64,000 nt of DNA from JAGRAX01 sp041391365 (GTDB taxonomy: Bacteria; Bdellovibrionota_G; JALEGL01; JAGRMV01). The translations under genes were made by a program, and so were the position numbers. Shown here piece after piece: positions 9,085 to 18,519 of this stretch. Below the pieces are notes generated by a model, which saw only the letters and a list, made by a program, of their open reading frames with translations, was not told where the DNA came from and ran no database searches. Where the stretch lies: assembly GCA_041391365.1 (NCBI GenBank), contig JAWKOC010000002.1, positions 577,459 to 641,458 on the forward strand, written 5' to 3'. The first letter of the stretch is position 1; the number at the start of each line of letters is the position of its first letter.

Positions 9085-9660
9085 TCAAGCAATGTTGAAA
9101 ATCAAATTCAGTTTGGTTTCCAGAGTGGAAAGGTCGTTGTTGTTTTCGATCACCCAATCTGAGCGTTTGGCTTTTTCCAGGTTGGGCAACTGTGACTGAA
9201 CCATCTGCATGGCCAACTCATCATCGATTCCATCTCGTTGCCTGAGACGATTCAATTGTGTTTCTTCATCGCACACCACACACAAAACTTTGTCAAAATG
9301 CCGATCACTTCCTGATTCGAACAGAAGAGGAATCAACACAAAAATGTAAGGGGAATGATGGGTACGCTGCTCATCGATCCATGTCAGATAGGTTTTCTGA
9401 ATGCTTGGGTGAAGAATGCTTTCTAGCTCTTTTTTCTTTTTGGGGTCATGAAAAATAATCTCGCGGAGCTCTTTTCGATCCAAGGTTCCCAACCTCGTCA
9501 AAACCTGTTTTCGGATCGAGGAGTCTTGGTCCAAAAGGGTTCTGGCGATATGGTCGGAGTCCATCAAAGGATAGCCCATACCTTGCAAAATCTTCCCTAC
9601 CGTAGACTTCCCGCATGCCACGCCTCCGGTCACGGCAACAGTTGTGGATGTGTGAGGCAT
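9085..9660 (-). CDS. coaE: dephospho-CoA kinase
   Basis: CoaE phosphorylates the 3'-hydroxyl of dephospho-CoA, the last step of coenzyme A synthesis. The Walker A loop GGVACGKST is at residues 12-20; the substrate-binding DSDHIAR and RLRQRD stretches follow. Length 191 aa is normal for the family. It converges on the metalloprotease gene with an 10-base gap and is divergent from purQ; both promoters must lie in the 80 bases between 9661 and 9740. Confidence 0.93.
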   Translation of the reverse strand: MPHTSTTVAVTGGVACGKSTVGKILQGMGYPLMDSDHIARTLLDQDSSIRKQVLTRLGTLDRKELREIIFHDPKKKKELESILHPSIQKTYLTWIDEQRTHHSPYIFVLIPLLFESGSDRHFDKVLCVVCDEETQLNRLRQRDGIDDELAMQMVQSQLPNLEKAKRSDWVIENNNDLSTLETKLNLIFNIA

Positions 9661-9740
9661 AAAAGTCTTTGTATCTTACATCCCCAGGGCCTCACAAGAA
9701 ATCATTGCGATTTTGTCGGGCATCCTCTACAGTGCCAGCC

Positions 9741-10421
9741 ATGAAACGTGCTGCTGTCATCATTTTCCCGGGTTCCAACTGCGATCGAGATGCAGTCCAT
9801 GCCCTCAAAAATGTCTTTGGGCTGGAGGTTGAAGAGCATTGGCATGATCTACCCATCACCGAGTCTTATGACCTGATTGTACTTCCAGGTGGTTTTTCCT
9901 ATGGAGACTACCTTCGAGCGGGAGCTATGGCCAAGCTCTCCAAAGCCGTCAAAAGTTTGGACCGAGCCCTGGCGGATGGAGCCAAGGTTCTTGGCATCTG
10001 CAATGGATTTCAGATTTTGACTGAGGCCGGATATTTGCCAGGAGCATTGACCAAAAACGAAGACACTCGGTTTCATTGTCATGATGTGCACATCAAAGTG
10101 GAAAACACGAAAACCTCCTGGACGCAAAGTCTTTCCAAGGGCAAAACCCTGCGCATGCCCATCGCACATGCAGAGGGGCGATACTTCATCGATCCCAAAG
10201 GTTTGGAACAATTGCAGCAAAACCAGCAGATTGCCTATTCCTATGTCAATGTCGAGGGAGTTGCGGATGCCTCTTCCAACCCCAATGGCTCTGTGCAAAA
10301 CATTGCGGGCGTATTTGACTCATCCTTCCAAGTGCTAGGTCTCATGCCTCATCCCGAGAGGTGTTGTGAGGCCATTCTTGGCAACGAAGACGGAAAGGCC
10401 TTTTTTGGTTTTTTGCAGTAA
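9741..10421 (+). CDS. purQ: phosphoribosylformylglycinamidine synthase, glutaminase subunit
   Basis: PurQ is the class I glutamine amidotransferase subunit that feeds ammonia to PurL in step four of purine synthesis. The nucleophile is Cys88 in LGICNGFQIL, and the catalytic His-Glu pair sits in MPHPERCCE near the C-terminus. The N-terminus AAVIIFPGSNCDRDA is characteristic. I chose the ATG at 9741, giving the usual length of 226 aa; the open frame extends upstream but without family similarity. purS and purL are not in the window. meaB begins six bases after the stop. Confidence 0.95.
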   Translation: MKRAAVIIFPGSNCDRDAVHALKNVFGLEVEEHWHDLPITESYDLIVLPGGFSYGDYLRAGAMAKLSKAVKSLDRALADGAKVLGICNGFQILTEAGYLPGALTKNEDTRFHCHDVHIKVENTKTSWTQSLSKGKTLRMPIAHAEGRYFIDPKGLEQLQQNQQIAYSYVNVEGVADASSNPNGSVQNIAGVFDSSFQVLGLMPHPERCCEAILGNEDGKAFFGFLQ

Positions 10422-10427
10422 TCTGCC

Positions 10428-11397
10428 ATGAACGATCTGATCCAAAAAATGAAACAAGGAGATCGTCGAGCATTGTCTCGACTTCTTTCGTTGGTGGAAG
10501 AAAAGATGATCAGGCATTGTCCATTCTGATTGAGTTGTGGAAAGAAAAAAATCAAATTGGAGCATCGGTGTGACAGGACCTGCAGGTGCAGGAAAAAGCA
10601 CACTCATTGATCAACTCATTCGAAAATATCGCAAACAAAACAAAACCGTCGCGGTGATTGCCGTAGATCCTTCAAGTCCTTTTTCGGGGGGGGCAGTGCT
10701 TGGAGATCGGGTGCGCATGCACAAGCATTATGAAGATCCGGGTGTATACATTCGCAGTGTAGGCAGTCGAGGAAAAACCGGTGGTGTCTCTTTTTCCACT
10801 CGTGCATTGCTGGATGTGATGAGTGTGTATGGAACCGATGTGGTGATTTTGGAAACCGTGGGAGCGGGGCAGAGTGAAGTCGACGTAATGAACCTTGTGG
10901 ACACGACCTTGGTGGTATTGACTCCCGAAGGTGGCGATTCCATTCAGGCTCTGAAGGCCGGTATGCTTGAGATTGCAAGCATTTTTGTCATCAACAAAAA
11001 AGATCGAGCGGGTTCTGAGCTCATGGCGCACGAAGTTCAAACCATGCTTTCTTTGTCTGCACACATACAGTCATGGAAACCTCCCGTGTTGATGACCATG
11101 GCACAAACCGGAGAAGGCTTGGATGAGCTCTTGGTCCAAATTCAAAAACATGCGGAACATCTATCCATGAATCCACAGCCCAAAGAAGCTACGCGCAAGC
11201 TCCTGGCTGCGGTTTCGGAAATCATTCAAACCCGTGTTGTAAAAGAGGTGATGGAGTTTTGCTCCACCGATCCTGACCTGCAAAAAAGCATTCAAGAGAA
11301 TCCGCACACACAAAATCCCTATCAAATTGCACAGTCTTGTTTTTCTTCGTTTGATCAGAAGCGTTTTACGCGAGCCAAAGCAAGCAAAGGAAAATAA
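10428..11397 (+). CDS. meaB: MeaB/ArgK-type GTPase with a frameshifted N-terminus
   Basis: Members of this G3E GTPase family load and protect B12-dependent acyl-CoA mutases. The GTPase core is intact from 10537: Walker A GPAGAGKST, ETVGAGQSEVDV, and NKKD for guanine recognition. The normal N-terminus is also present, but in other frames. ATG 10428 opens MNDLIQKMKQGDRRALSRLL, which stops at 10527; homology then passes through a second frame and re-enters the core frame near 10553. Restoring one A in the A-run near 10500 and one near 10551 rebuilds a normal MeaB start. The GTG at 10537 could start a shortened product. No mutase gene is in the window. The 3' end overlaps the convergent hopene cyclase by 43 bases. 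Confidence 0.82.
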
Positions 11398-13397
11398 AGA
11401 CGATAATAATCGTATCTCAAGTAAAAATGACTTGGGAATCCTGTTCCTGTCCACTCGGGTTCGATCCAGCTACCATCTTCACATTGTGTTTGTTTCAAAA
11501 ACTGCGTGGCTTTTTCGATGCACGGTAGGTGAGATTGTGAGCAGCACAACAAAGCTAGAAGACCCCATGCCGTTTGACTTGCGGTGGAATAGCCCAAGGG
11601 AAGATAAGTGTTGTGGTCATACGACCGACAGGATTCTCCCCATCCTCCATCGGGGTTTTGAATGCTTTCCAACCAGCGCACCGCTTTTTTGATGTAAGGT
11701 GCGTTCATGTCTTCTCCAATGGCATGCAAGCCGCACAACACGGCACAGGTTCCATAGATGTAGTTGACTCCCCATCGACCAAACCATGATCCATTGGGTT
11801 CTTGGGCTTGCTTGAGATAGCGCAGACAATCTTGGATCTCCGGGCTGTGCAAGCTCAGGCCCGCATGTGCCAATGCTTCGAGGACATGTCCTGTAACATC
11901 CGGGGTGGAAGGATCGAGCAAACTTTTCAAATCTGCAAAAGGAATGTCGTTGAGAATTTTTTTGTTATTGTCGCGATCAAAAGCCGCCCAGCCGCCGTCA
12001 CTGCATTGCATGCCGAGGACCCATTCGATGGCTCGATCGATTCGATCCGAAACCATTTCCGGATGTTTTTCTTCCCAGGGGAGCAAGGCCAAAATGGCCA
12101 TCGCCGTATCATCGAGATCTGGGTACTGATGATTTTCATGCTCGAAAGCCCAACCTCCTGGACGAACATCTTTGGCTTTGAGCATCCAGTCTCCGCCATG
12201 ATCTAGGATTTGCGCTTCAAGCAACCACTGGGCAGCTTTTTCCATGCGTGGGTGTGAGCCATCTACGCCAGCCTCTTGCAGAGCATACATCCCAATGGTT
12301 GTATCCCAAATCGGAGAGATCGTAGACTGCATGCGAAGATGAGATGAACTTTCTTCGGCATAGGTTCTCAGTGTGCTCAGTCCTTGCGCCAGAACGGGGT
12401 GATCGAGACTGTAGCCTCGAAGATGCAAGGCCAAAATCGAATTCGCATAGGCAGGAAAAATGCCTCCCCAGTTTCCTTTTGGATCTTGATGATCCAAAAT
12501 CCATTTCTCCGCCAGGTCTAGCGCGCGATTGCGAATGGGCTTGAGAGAAATTTTTTCATATCCACTGATCAAGGTTTGAAGCCAGCGAAAAACTTGTTCC
12601 ATGTTGGCTTTGGGAGAAGAAAAATTTTCTTTCACAAGTTCTTCAATTTTTTCTGTCAATTTGCTTTGAGACGCTGCCACTGAAACTTCATGAACGTTTT
12701 CATGAACACCCAAGGTGCACACCGGTTTTTGATCAAAAATGATCAGCAGGGGAATGATCACCAATCGAGACCAGCTGGAAAACTCATACAAGTCGATCGG
12801 AGCTTTTCGAGGAAGAAGCATCAGTTCAGGACTGAGAACCGGAATTTTTTCCCAGGGATAAGCACCGAATAGAGCCATATGAATTTTGGTGAACACGCGG
12901 CTCTTTTCAACGCCACCCAACACATGAATTTGCTCCAAACTTTGTTTCATCCGAGGGTCATCCTGCGGCACCCCACAAATTTTCAGAGCCATGTAGGCTT
13001 CAATCGTGGCGGACAGATTGGGAAAATCACCATAAAAAAGATCCCATGTCCCGTCGCTTTTGCGGCATCTAAAAATTTCTTCCCGGGCTTTGACTTTGGT
13101 TTCATCGTCCAACAAGCCCAAAAAACGCAAAAACATCACATACTCCGAAGTGATGGTCACGTTGTCAAAAACCTTGGCCTCCCAATAGGCGTCTTCATGT
13201 TGCAGGGATAAAAAATGCTGGGCGGCTTTGTCCAGATGCTCAGCCACACCAAATCGATCAGGCCCTGTTTGATGGGGAGATGATGAGGGGCGGTGTCTTG
13301 AGAAGTGAACACGTCGAGATTGCCCTGAAAAAGCCGAAAGAGTTTTCTCCATCTGTTTTTGCAGCTTGGCCAAAAATTGTGGATCGAATGGAATCAA
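11355..13397 (-). CDS. shc: squalene--hopene cyclase
   Basis: This enzyme cyclises squalene to hopene, the entry to hopanoid membrane lipids. The catalytic acid motif appears as DLDD at residues 427-430 (family DxDD) in YPDLDDTAMAIL. SPIWDT lies about 65 residues earlier, and several QW repeats (such as DGGWGES and DGSWIEP) stabilise the alpha-alpha barrel. Length 680 aa is typical. The start used is a TTG; an ATG at 13352 is possible. The 3' end overlaps convergent meaB by 43 bases. No hpn genes are adjacent. Sequence alone cannot separate squalene from other polyprenoid substrates. Confidence 0.93.
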   Translation of the reverse strand: MIPFDPQFLAKLQKQMEKTLSAFSGQSRRVHFSRHRPSSSPHQTGPDRFGVAEHLDKAAQHFLSLQHEDAYWEAKVFDNVTITSEYVMFLRFLGLLDDETKVKAREEIFRCRKSDGTWDLFYGDFPNLSATIEAYMALKICGVPQDDPRMKQSLEQIHVLGGVEKSRVFTKIHMALFGAYPWEKIPVLSPELMLLPRKAPIDLYEFSSWSRLVIIPLLIIFDQKPVCTLGVHENVHEVSVAASQSKLTEKIEELVKENFSSPKANMEQVFRWLQTLISGYEKISLKPIRNRALDLAEKWILDHQDPKGNWGGIFPAYANSILALHLRGYSLDHPVLAQGLSTLRTYAEESSSHLRMQSTISPIWDTTIGMYALQEAGVDGSHPRMEKAAQWLLEAQILDHGGDWMLKAKDVRPGGWAFEHENHQYPDLDDTAMAILALLPWEEKHPEMVSDRIDRAIEWVLGMQCSDGGWAAFDRDNNKKILNDIPFADLKSLLDPSTPDVTGHVLEALAHAGLSLHSPEIQDCLRYLKQAQEPNGSWFGRWGVNYIYGTCAVLCGLHAIGEDMNAPYIKKAVRWLESIQNPDGGWGESCRSYDHNTYLPLGYSTASQTAWGLLALLCCSQSHLPCIEKATQFLKQTQCEDGSWIEPEWTGTGFPSHFYLRYDYYRLYFPLLALARVKRF

Positions 13398-13448
13398 AAC
13401 GGGCCATGTATATTATTACGCAGCGTATTTTTCAACATTCTGGTGGAA

Positions 13449-13766
13449 ATGAATTCCGGAGAAAAAGGTTTTCAATTTTGCAGCAATCGCTTTACAATAC
13501 AGACTGTGATTACTTCTCCTGATGCTGCAAAACGATTGGCCAGAGCCATTGCCTCGGATCTGAGCTTGTACAACCAAGATAAAATTCAACAGGGAATCGA
13601 ACAAGACAACTTATTTGAATTGCTTTCGGAAGAGATCGAGGAAGGAAGATCTCATTACAACAAAAAAGTGGATCCGGACCTGCGTGAGAACACCAATTAT
13701 TTTGATCTCGCCATCGTAGACATTATATTGGCGCGTAGCGGCCACATCAAATCCCACATCTGGTAA
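13449..13766 (+). CDS. small soluble protein of unknown function
   Basis: About 105 aa with no signal peptide or membrane segment. The core reads RLARAIASDLSLYNQDK, then an acidic LFELLSEEIEEG, then a DLRENTNYFDLAIVDIIL stretch. I recall similar small proteins beside envelope genes in deltaproteobacteria, but I cannot name a function. It begins 51 bases from the divergent hopene cyclase and ends 3 bases before the CpoB-like gene, so it is probably the first gene of that envelope operon. The start at ATG 13449 is supported by GGTGGA just upstream. Confidence 0.7.
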   Translation: MNSGEKGFQFCSNRFTIQTVITSPDAAKRLARAIASDLSLYNQDKIQQGIEQDNLFELLSEEIEEGRSHYNKKVDPDLRENTNYFDLAIVDIILARSGHIKSHIW

Positions 13767-13769
13767 ATC

Positions 13770-14684
13770 ATGAAAACAAATTTTTACTCCTTGATTGCTT
13801 GTGTTCTCTGTGCCCCTCTTTTCTATGCTTGTGGTGCAAAACGTTATGAAACATCTCTCAGTGAACTGCAGCAGGAAAATCAACAACTCAAAACCAAGCA
13901 AACCCATCTTCGACAAGACATCCAGGAACTCACGGACACCCTGATCATCATTGAGAGCAAACTGGATTCGATCACGACCGGTCGACCCGTCGCGAAAAGA
14001 GAATTTTTGGAAACTCCACTCTATGATGCTCCGATGGAAGCTTCCGCGAGAACCGCTCCCATCAAGGGTAGTTTCGAAAAGCCCGCCCAATCTTTTTTGG
14101 GAGAGGGCATCGATATCGATCCAAAAAAAGCCGAAAAAATTGAATCTAGCATCAAACTCACCAACCAACATCTGGATGCAGCCTCGCCTGCGACAACGCA
14201 AGCCGCAGCCCCCAAGGAAAAAAAATCCAAACCAGCTGCGAAAACAACGGCCAAAGCCCACACAAACACGGAAGCCGCCGTTGCAACACAGGCCAAAGTA
14301 GAGGAAGAAGATCAAAAAGTCATCGACAGCTATCGCAAGGCCTACGATTTGTTTGCGCAGCATCATTATGACGAAGCCATCACCCAACTCGAAGAGTTCA
14401 CACAAAAATATCCGTCTCATCGATACACCGACAATGCGGTCTACTGGGTAGGAGAGGGCTACTATCAAAAAAATGAATTCGGAAAAGCCAACCAAGCTTT
14501 TGAACGGCTGTTAAAAGACTATCCCGATGGGAACAAGGTTCCCGATGCTTTGTTACGATCTGGGATTTGTTATGTTAGAATGGATCAGATCGCCGAAGCA
14601 AAAAAGTCGTTTCAGAAATTGCTCAAGGACTATCCAGAGAGTATGGCCGCAAAAAAAGCAAAAGCTACTCTTGAAGGAATCTAA
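13770..14684 (+). CDS. CpoB/YbgF-like TPR protein, probable lipoprotein
   Basis: The protein begins with a signal sequence ending at Cys21 (CAPLFYAC, an imperfect lipobox), then a Glu/Gln-rich coiled coil (about 27-75), a long Ala/Lys/Pro-rich linker, and three C-terminal TPR units (about 188-300). This is the YbgF/CpoB plan, in which the protein coordinates wall synthesis with the Tol-Pal system during cell constriction. No tol or pal gene is in the window, so that pairing is family knowledge only. It is followed after 8 bases by a LysM protein gene, consistent with an envelope operon. Confidence 0.8.
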   Translation: MKTNFYSLIACVLCAPLFYACGAKRYETSLSELQQENQQLKTKQTHLRQDIQELTDTLIIIESKLDSITTGRPVAKREFLETPLYDAPMEASARTAPIKGSFEKPAQSFLGEGIDIDPKKAEKIESSIKLTNQHLDAASPATTQAAAPKEKKSKPAAKTTAKAHTNTEAAVATQAKVEEEDQKVIDSYRKAYDLFAQHHYDEAITQLEEFTQKYPSHRYTDNAVYWVGEGYYQKNEFGKANQAFERLLKDYPDGNKVPDALLRSGICYVRMDQIAEAKKSFQKLLKDYPESMAAKKAKATLEGI

Positions 14685-14692
14685 GAGGTACA

Positions 14693-15913
14693 ATGATGAC
14701 CAAAATGAAACATCTATTCTTACTACTGTTGGTTCTCGTCATGAGTCCACGATTGTCCATGGCCCAAGACTCTGATGAGACTTTTTCAGCCTCGGATGAA
14801 TTTTCACAAGAGTCCCAAAGCGAAGATCAAGAAGAGGACATGAACTCCCAAGAAAGCGCAGAGTCCTCCCAAGCAGGCACCTTGCAGGGCGCCCGTCCTG
14901 AGGTCTACATCATTCAACCCGGAGACACGCTCTGGGATGTATGTTCCAATTTGCTGGCCAATCCTTACTATTGGCCAAAATTGTGGTCCTTCAACCCCTA
15001 CATCAAAAACCCTCATTTGATTTATCCTGGAGACCAATTGGTGTTTCGTCCAGGCACTGCAACCAGCTTCCCCAGTTTTGAGGTGGTTGGTGCGGGAAAA
15101 CAAATTCAACCCCAGCCCGTAGAGATCGATCAGCCTTCTCAAGTGGTTGAAACCCAAGGAGCTCGGTCTCAGCTCGATACTGATTTTATCGTAGACGATT
15201 CCCTGACTCGCGTGGGGGATGGAATTTCGGTCAAACTCAAAACCTTGGCCTTCGTGGATCAAGACAACCTCAAAGCGGTTGGAAGCATCACGCATTCGGG
15301 GGAACCCAAAACGCAGCTTTCTTATGGTGACCGAGTGTACATTGAGGTTCCAGGCAAAGAAGTTCAAAAAGGCGACAAATTTCATGTGATTGAGCGGGTC
15401 AAGCGTGTGACTCATCCAGCCAAAGAATTGAAAAAAATAGGATGGATGATTCGCAAAAAGGGTGTGATCACGGTGGATCGTGTGATCCCCAAAAACAAGT
15501 TTTGGGGCAAGAGAGTCATCGAAGGCACCATCTCCGACAGCCATGATACTTTCATCCAACGAAACGATGAGCTCATACCCTATGAAAATCCCATTGTATC
15601 GGTGATTCCTCATTTTACCGATCGTGAAATTGATGCATACATTTTGGAAGGATCCAACGAACAGTTTCTGATCAGCAACAACGACTTTGTTTTTTTGGAT
15701 GTGGGAAAAAACCAAGGTGTTGATGACGGCCTGCAACTTTTTGTGGCAAGAAAAGGAGATGGATTGTTTCAAGAAGACGACAAACATCTACCCTATGTTC
15801 CTGTGGCAAAACTTTTGGTGATCAAGGCGGGCAAAAACACCTCCACGGCCTATGTCACAACTCTTGATCGTGCACTCGAAGTGGGTGATCGGGTATTCAG
15901 TCGTCTTCGGTAG
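14693..15913 (+). CDS. exported LysM-domain protein
   Basis: After a signal peptide (hydrophobic core at about 8-16, cleavage near MAQ) comes an acidic Ser/Glu/Gln-rich linker, then one LysM domain at about 72-118 (YIIQPGDTLWDVCSNLLANP to YPGDQLVF). LysM domains bind glycan strands of peptidoglycan. The C-terminal 280 residues appear beta-rich and end in a conserved-looking EVGDRVFSRLR; I do not recognise this part. The gene follows the CpoB-like gene and is followed by a terminator-like hairpin. A wall-anchored periplasmic role is inferred from the LysM domain and neighbours. Confidence 0.82.
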   Translation: MMTKMKHLFLLLLVLVMSPRLSMAQDSDETFSASDEFSQESQSEDQEEDMNSQESAESSQAGTLQGARPEVYIIQPGDTLWDVCSNLLANPYYWPKLWSFNPYIKNPHLIYPGDQLVFRPGTATSFPSFEVVGAGKQIQPQPVEIDQPSQVVETQGARSQLDTDFIVDDSLTRVGDGISVKLKTLAFVDQDNLKAVGSITHSGEPKTQLSYGDRVYIEVPGKEVQKGDKFHVIERVKRVTHPAKELKKIGWMIRKKGVITVDRVIPKNKFWGKRVIEGTISDSHDTFIQRNDELIPYENPIVSVIPHFTDREIDAYILEGSNEQFLISNNDFVFLDVGKNQGVDDGLQLFVARKGDGLFQEDDKHLPYVPVAKLLVIKAGKNTSTAYVTTLDRALEVGDRVFSRLR

Positions 15914-15957
15914 CAGCCTCAACCACATTCATCTTTGATGGATGTGTCGCGTTATCG

Positions 15958-15993
15958 ATGGATTTTATCTGACGATAAAACCATTTGATTTTT
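15958..15993 (+). terminator. terminator-like hairpin between LysM gene and dprA
   Basis: ATGG(A)TTTTATC pairs with GATAAAACCAT around a TGAC loop with one bulged A, and is followed by TTGATTTTT. A second perfect-looking hairpin (CACATTCATC / GATGGATGTG, with one G-T pair) lies at 15924-15946. Together they probably end the envelope operon. Confidence 0.55.
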
Positions 15994-16009
15994 GCCGAGG
16001 ATTTCCGAT

Positions 16010-17128
16010 ATGAACATGACTGAACCTATGACAACGTACTACGCGCATGCGATTGCTCTGTCTCTGTATCCTGACCTCCAATATCGCGACAAAAAAAAAC
16101 TCATCGAAATTTACGGTGGTTTTAGTGGTTTCATTCAAACCCTTGAACATGGAAACGTGTTGGATCCTCGCCACGAGCCCATGTTTGAGAACCTTTCCAG
16201 AGGGTTGGACCTTCCCCGCGCTCACAAAGAATTGGAAAGACTGGAGAAGTTGGGCGGATGGATCATGGTCTACGGTACCTCCGAATACCCCACGCATCTA
16301 GGGGAGATTGCCAATCCTCCTTTGGTATTGTTTGGTATGGGAAGAACCGATTTTCAAGAGGGCAAAGAGCTTGGATTTGTTGGCCCTAGAAAACCCTCTC
16401 ATTATGGTCATCGTGTGGCACAGTGGCTGGCCAAAGAGCTGGTGGCTCATAATATGACCTTGGTCAGCGGTTTGGCTTCCGGCATTGATTCGGTGGCGCA
16501 CAACATTGCGCTAGAGTCCAAAGGATATACGGTGGCCGTGGTTGCCCACGGACTCGAGCACTGCTATCCGAGTGAACATCGGCGATTGTTGGATTGGATC
16601 ATTCAAGATGGAACCGTGATCAGCGAATATGTTCCCTCGACGCGTACACGGCGGGAATTTTTCCCAGCACGAAACCGCATCATCTCGGGCCTTTCCCGAG
16701 GGGTATTGATTGTAGAGGCAGGAAGAAAAAGCGGAGTTCGCATCACGGCCAATCATGCCATTGAACAATACCGCGAGGTATATGCAGTTCCGGGACCGAT
16801 CGATCAAGAGCTGTCCATGTATCCCAACATGCTCATCGCGGAAGGCGCGAAAATGGTTCGCTCTCCCAGTGATATCTTGGAAGATTTTCCCATGTGCTTG
16901 GAAGAAATCGATACGACACAGACTCATTCCACGGGTCCAGCAGCTTTGACTCGCGTTCAGCGAGATGTGTTGGCACAATTTCGAGGCAATCAGCCCAGAT
17001 CCATCGAAGAGCTCAAACAAGAAAGTCGGATGACCACACAAAAGTTGCTCCAGACCCTCACCGAGCTAGAGTTGGAAGGATGGGTTTCCAGACAAGCCGA
17101 TGCAAGGTATACTCTGCTCATCAAATGA
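16010..17128 (+). CDS. dprA: DNA processing protein DprA
   Basis: DprA binds incoming single-stranded DNA during natural transformation and loads RecA. The Rossmann-like core is clear: VGPRKPSHYG, LVSGLASGIDSVAHN, and a central FFPARNRIISGLSRGVLIVEA. A C-terminal winged helix (about 310-372) carries the usual DprA tail domain. I chose ATG 16010 with GAGG upstream; a TTG at 15992 is the alternative. Length about 372 aa is normal. The stop overlaps the trmFO start as ATGA. The organism may be transformable, but no com genes are present here. Confidence 0.93.
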   Translation: MNMTEPMTTYYAHAIALSLYPDLQYRDKKKLIEIYGGFSGFIQTLEHGNVLDPRHEPMFENLSRGLDLPRAHKELERLEKLGGWIMVYGTSEYPTHLGEIANPPLVLFGMGRTDFQEGKELGFVGPRKPSHYGHRVAQWLAKELVAHNMTLVSGLASGIDSVAHNIALESKGYTVAVVAHGLEHCYPSEHRRLLDWIIQDGTVISEYVPSTRTRREFFPARNRIISGLSRGVLIVEAGRKSGVRITANHAIEQYREVYAVPGPIDQELSMYPNMLIAEGAKMVRSPSDILEDFPMCLEEIDTTQTHSTGPAALTRVQRDVLAQFRGNQPRSIEELKQESRMTTQKLLQTLTELELEGWVSRQADARYTLLIK

Positions 17129-18519
17129 AAAAAGAAGTATTGGTCATAGGAGGAGGCATGGCGGGCGTGGAAGCCGCGATGCTCTTGGCAAGGAGAGGCA
17201 TCCACGTCGATTTGATGGAAATGCGTCCCACACAAACCACAGCTGCACACAAAACCGATCAACTGGGAGAACTGGTGTGCAGCAATTCGCTCGGATCCAA
17301 CTCCGAACACACGGCCCCCAGCATCCTCAAACGAGAGATGCGAGCCATTGGATCGCTGATCTTGGAGGCTGCAGAACATGCTCAGGTGCCTGCGGGGAGC
17401 GCGCTTTCCGTGGATCGAGAAAAGTTTGCGAACTGGATCACAGAAAAAATTGCGCAAGAAAAAAACATTCGTGTGGTTCGACAAGAACAATTGACCTTGC
17501 CCTCGGATCAGCTTTGCATTGTAGCCACAGGACCCTTGACGTCCGATGCGTTGGCTGCTGAATTGGCCACATGTTTTGACAAAGAAAGTTTGTATTTTTA
17601 CGATTCGATTTCTCCCATCATTGATGCTCAAAGCATCGATGAAAGTCAGTGCTATTTTGCCAATCGATACGACCAAGAGCGTGGAGACTATCTCAATTGT
17701 CCTTTGGACAAAGATCAATACGAAACCTTGGTTCAAGAAATTCTCGATGCAGAAAAAGTTCCCTTGCATCAGTTCGAAGAAATGAAATGTTTTGAGTCGT
17801 GCATGCCCATTGAAGTCATGGCCAGCAGAGGCATGAAAACACTGGCGTTTGGCCCGATGAAACCCGTTGGACTGGAACATCCCAAAACGGGAAAGAGACC
17901 CTATGCCGTGGTTCAACTTCGAAAGGAAAATGAGCCCACCACCATGTACAACATGGTGGGATTTCAATCACGGATGAAATGGCCTGAACAAAAAAGAGTC
18001 TTTCGTATGATTCCGGGGTTGCAACAAGCAGAATTCATACGCATGGGATCCATGCATCGAAACACATACATTGATTCTCCACGCTTGCTTCATGAAGATC
18101 TCTCCATCAAAAACAAACCCAATGTTTTTGTGGCAGGTCAGCTCACCGGAGTGGAAGGTTATGTCGAGTCTGCGGCGATGGGGTTATGGTCGGCTCTCAA
18201 AGTCTATGGGCGCATCACGGATTCCGTGATTGATTTGCCTCCCATCGAATCCGGTTTGGGAAGTTTGATTCGAGTCATCACCTGCAATCCACTCAAGAGC
18301 GAGTTTTCTCCGATGAACATGAACTTCGGCATTTTTCCACCGATGCCTGCGGGAGCTGGCAAAAAAAAGGGAAAAAAAGAGAGACGAGCGCTGATGGATG
18401 AACGTGCACAAAAAGCATTTGACCGTTGGATGGATCAAGGCATGCGAGATCATTCAAAGGTTTCAATGGTGACAGGCGAGCAACCCACATGGAAAACCAC
18501 AAGCAACAATCTAGCTTGA
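17125..18519 (+). CDS. trmFO: methylenetetrahydrofolate--tRNA-(uracil-54) methyltransferase TrmFO
   Basis: TrmFO makes ribothymidine 54 in tRNA T-loops using methylenetetrahydrofolate and FAD. The dinucleotide fold VIGGGMAGVEAA sits at residues 7-18. CSNSLGSN, the GMKTLAFGPMKPVG stretch and the C-terminal NMNFGIFPPMP are all typical of the family. Length 464 aa is normal. The ATG overlaps the dprA stop (ATGA), so the two are translationally coupled. Its 3' end overlaps the start of the broken xerC by 31 bases. The order dprA-trmFO-xerC is common in deltaproteobacteria. Confidence 0.94.
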   Translation: MKKEVLVIGGGMAGVEAAMLLARRGIHVDLMEMRPTQTTAAHKTDQLGELVCSNSLGSNSEHTAPSILKREMRAIGSLILEAAEHAQVPAGSALSVDREKFANWITEKIAQEKNIRVVRQEQLTLPSDQLCIVATGPLTSDALAAELATCFDKESLYFYDSISPIIDAQSIDESQCYFANRYDQERGDYLNCPLDKDQYETLVQEILDAEKVPLHQFEEMKCFESCMPIEVMASRGMKTLAFGPMKPVGLEHPKTGKRPYAVVQLRKENEPTTMYNMVGFQSRMKWPEQKRVFRMIPGLQQAEFIRMGSMHRNTYIDSPRLLHEDLSIKNKPNVFVAGQLTGVEGYVESAAMGLWSALKVYGRITDSVIDLPPIESGLGSLIRVITCNPLKSEFSPMNMNFGIFPPMPAGAGKKKGKKERRALMDERAQKAFDRWMDQGMRDHSKVSMVTGEQPTWKTTSNNLA

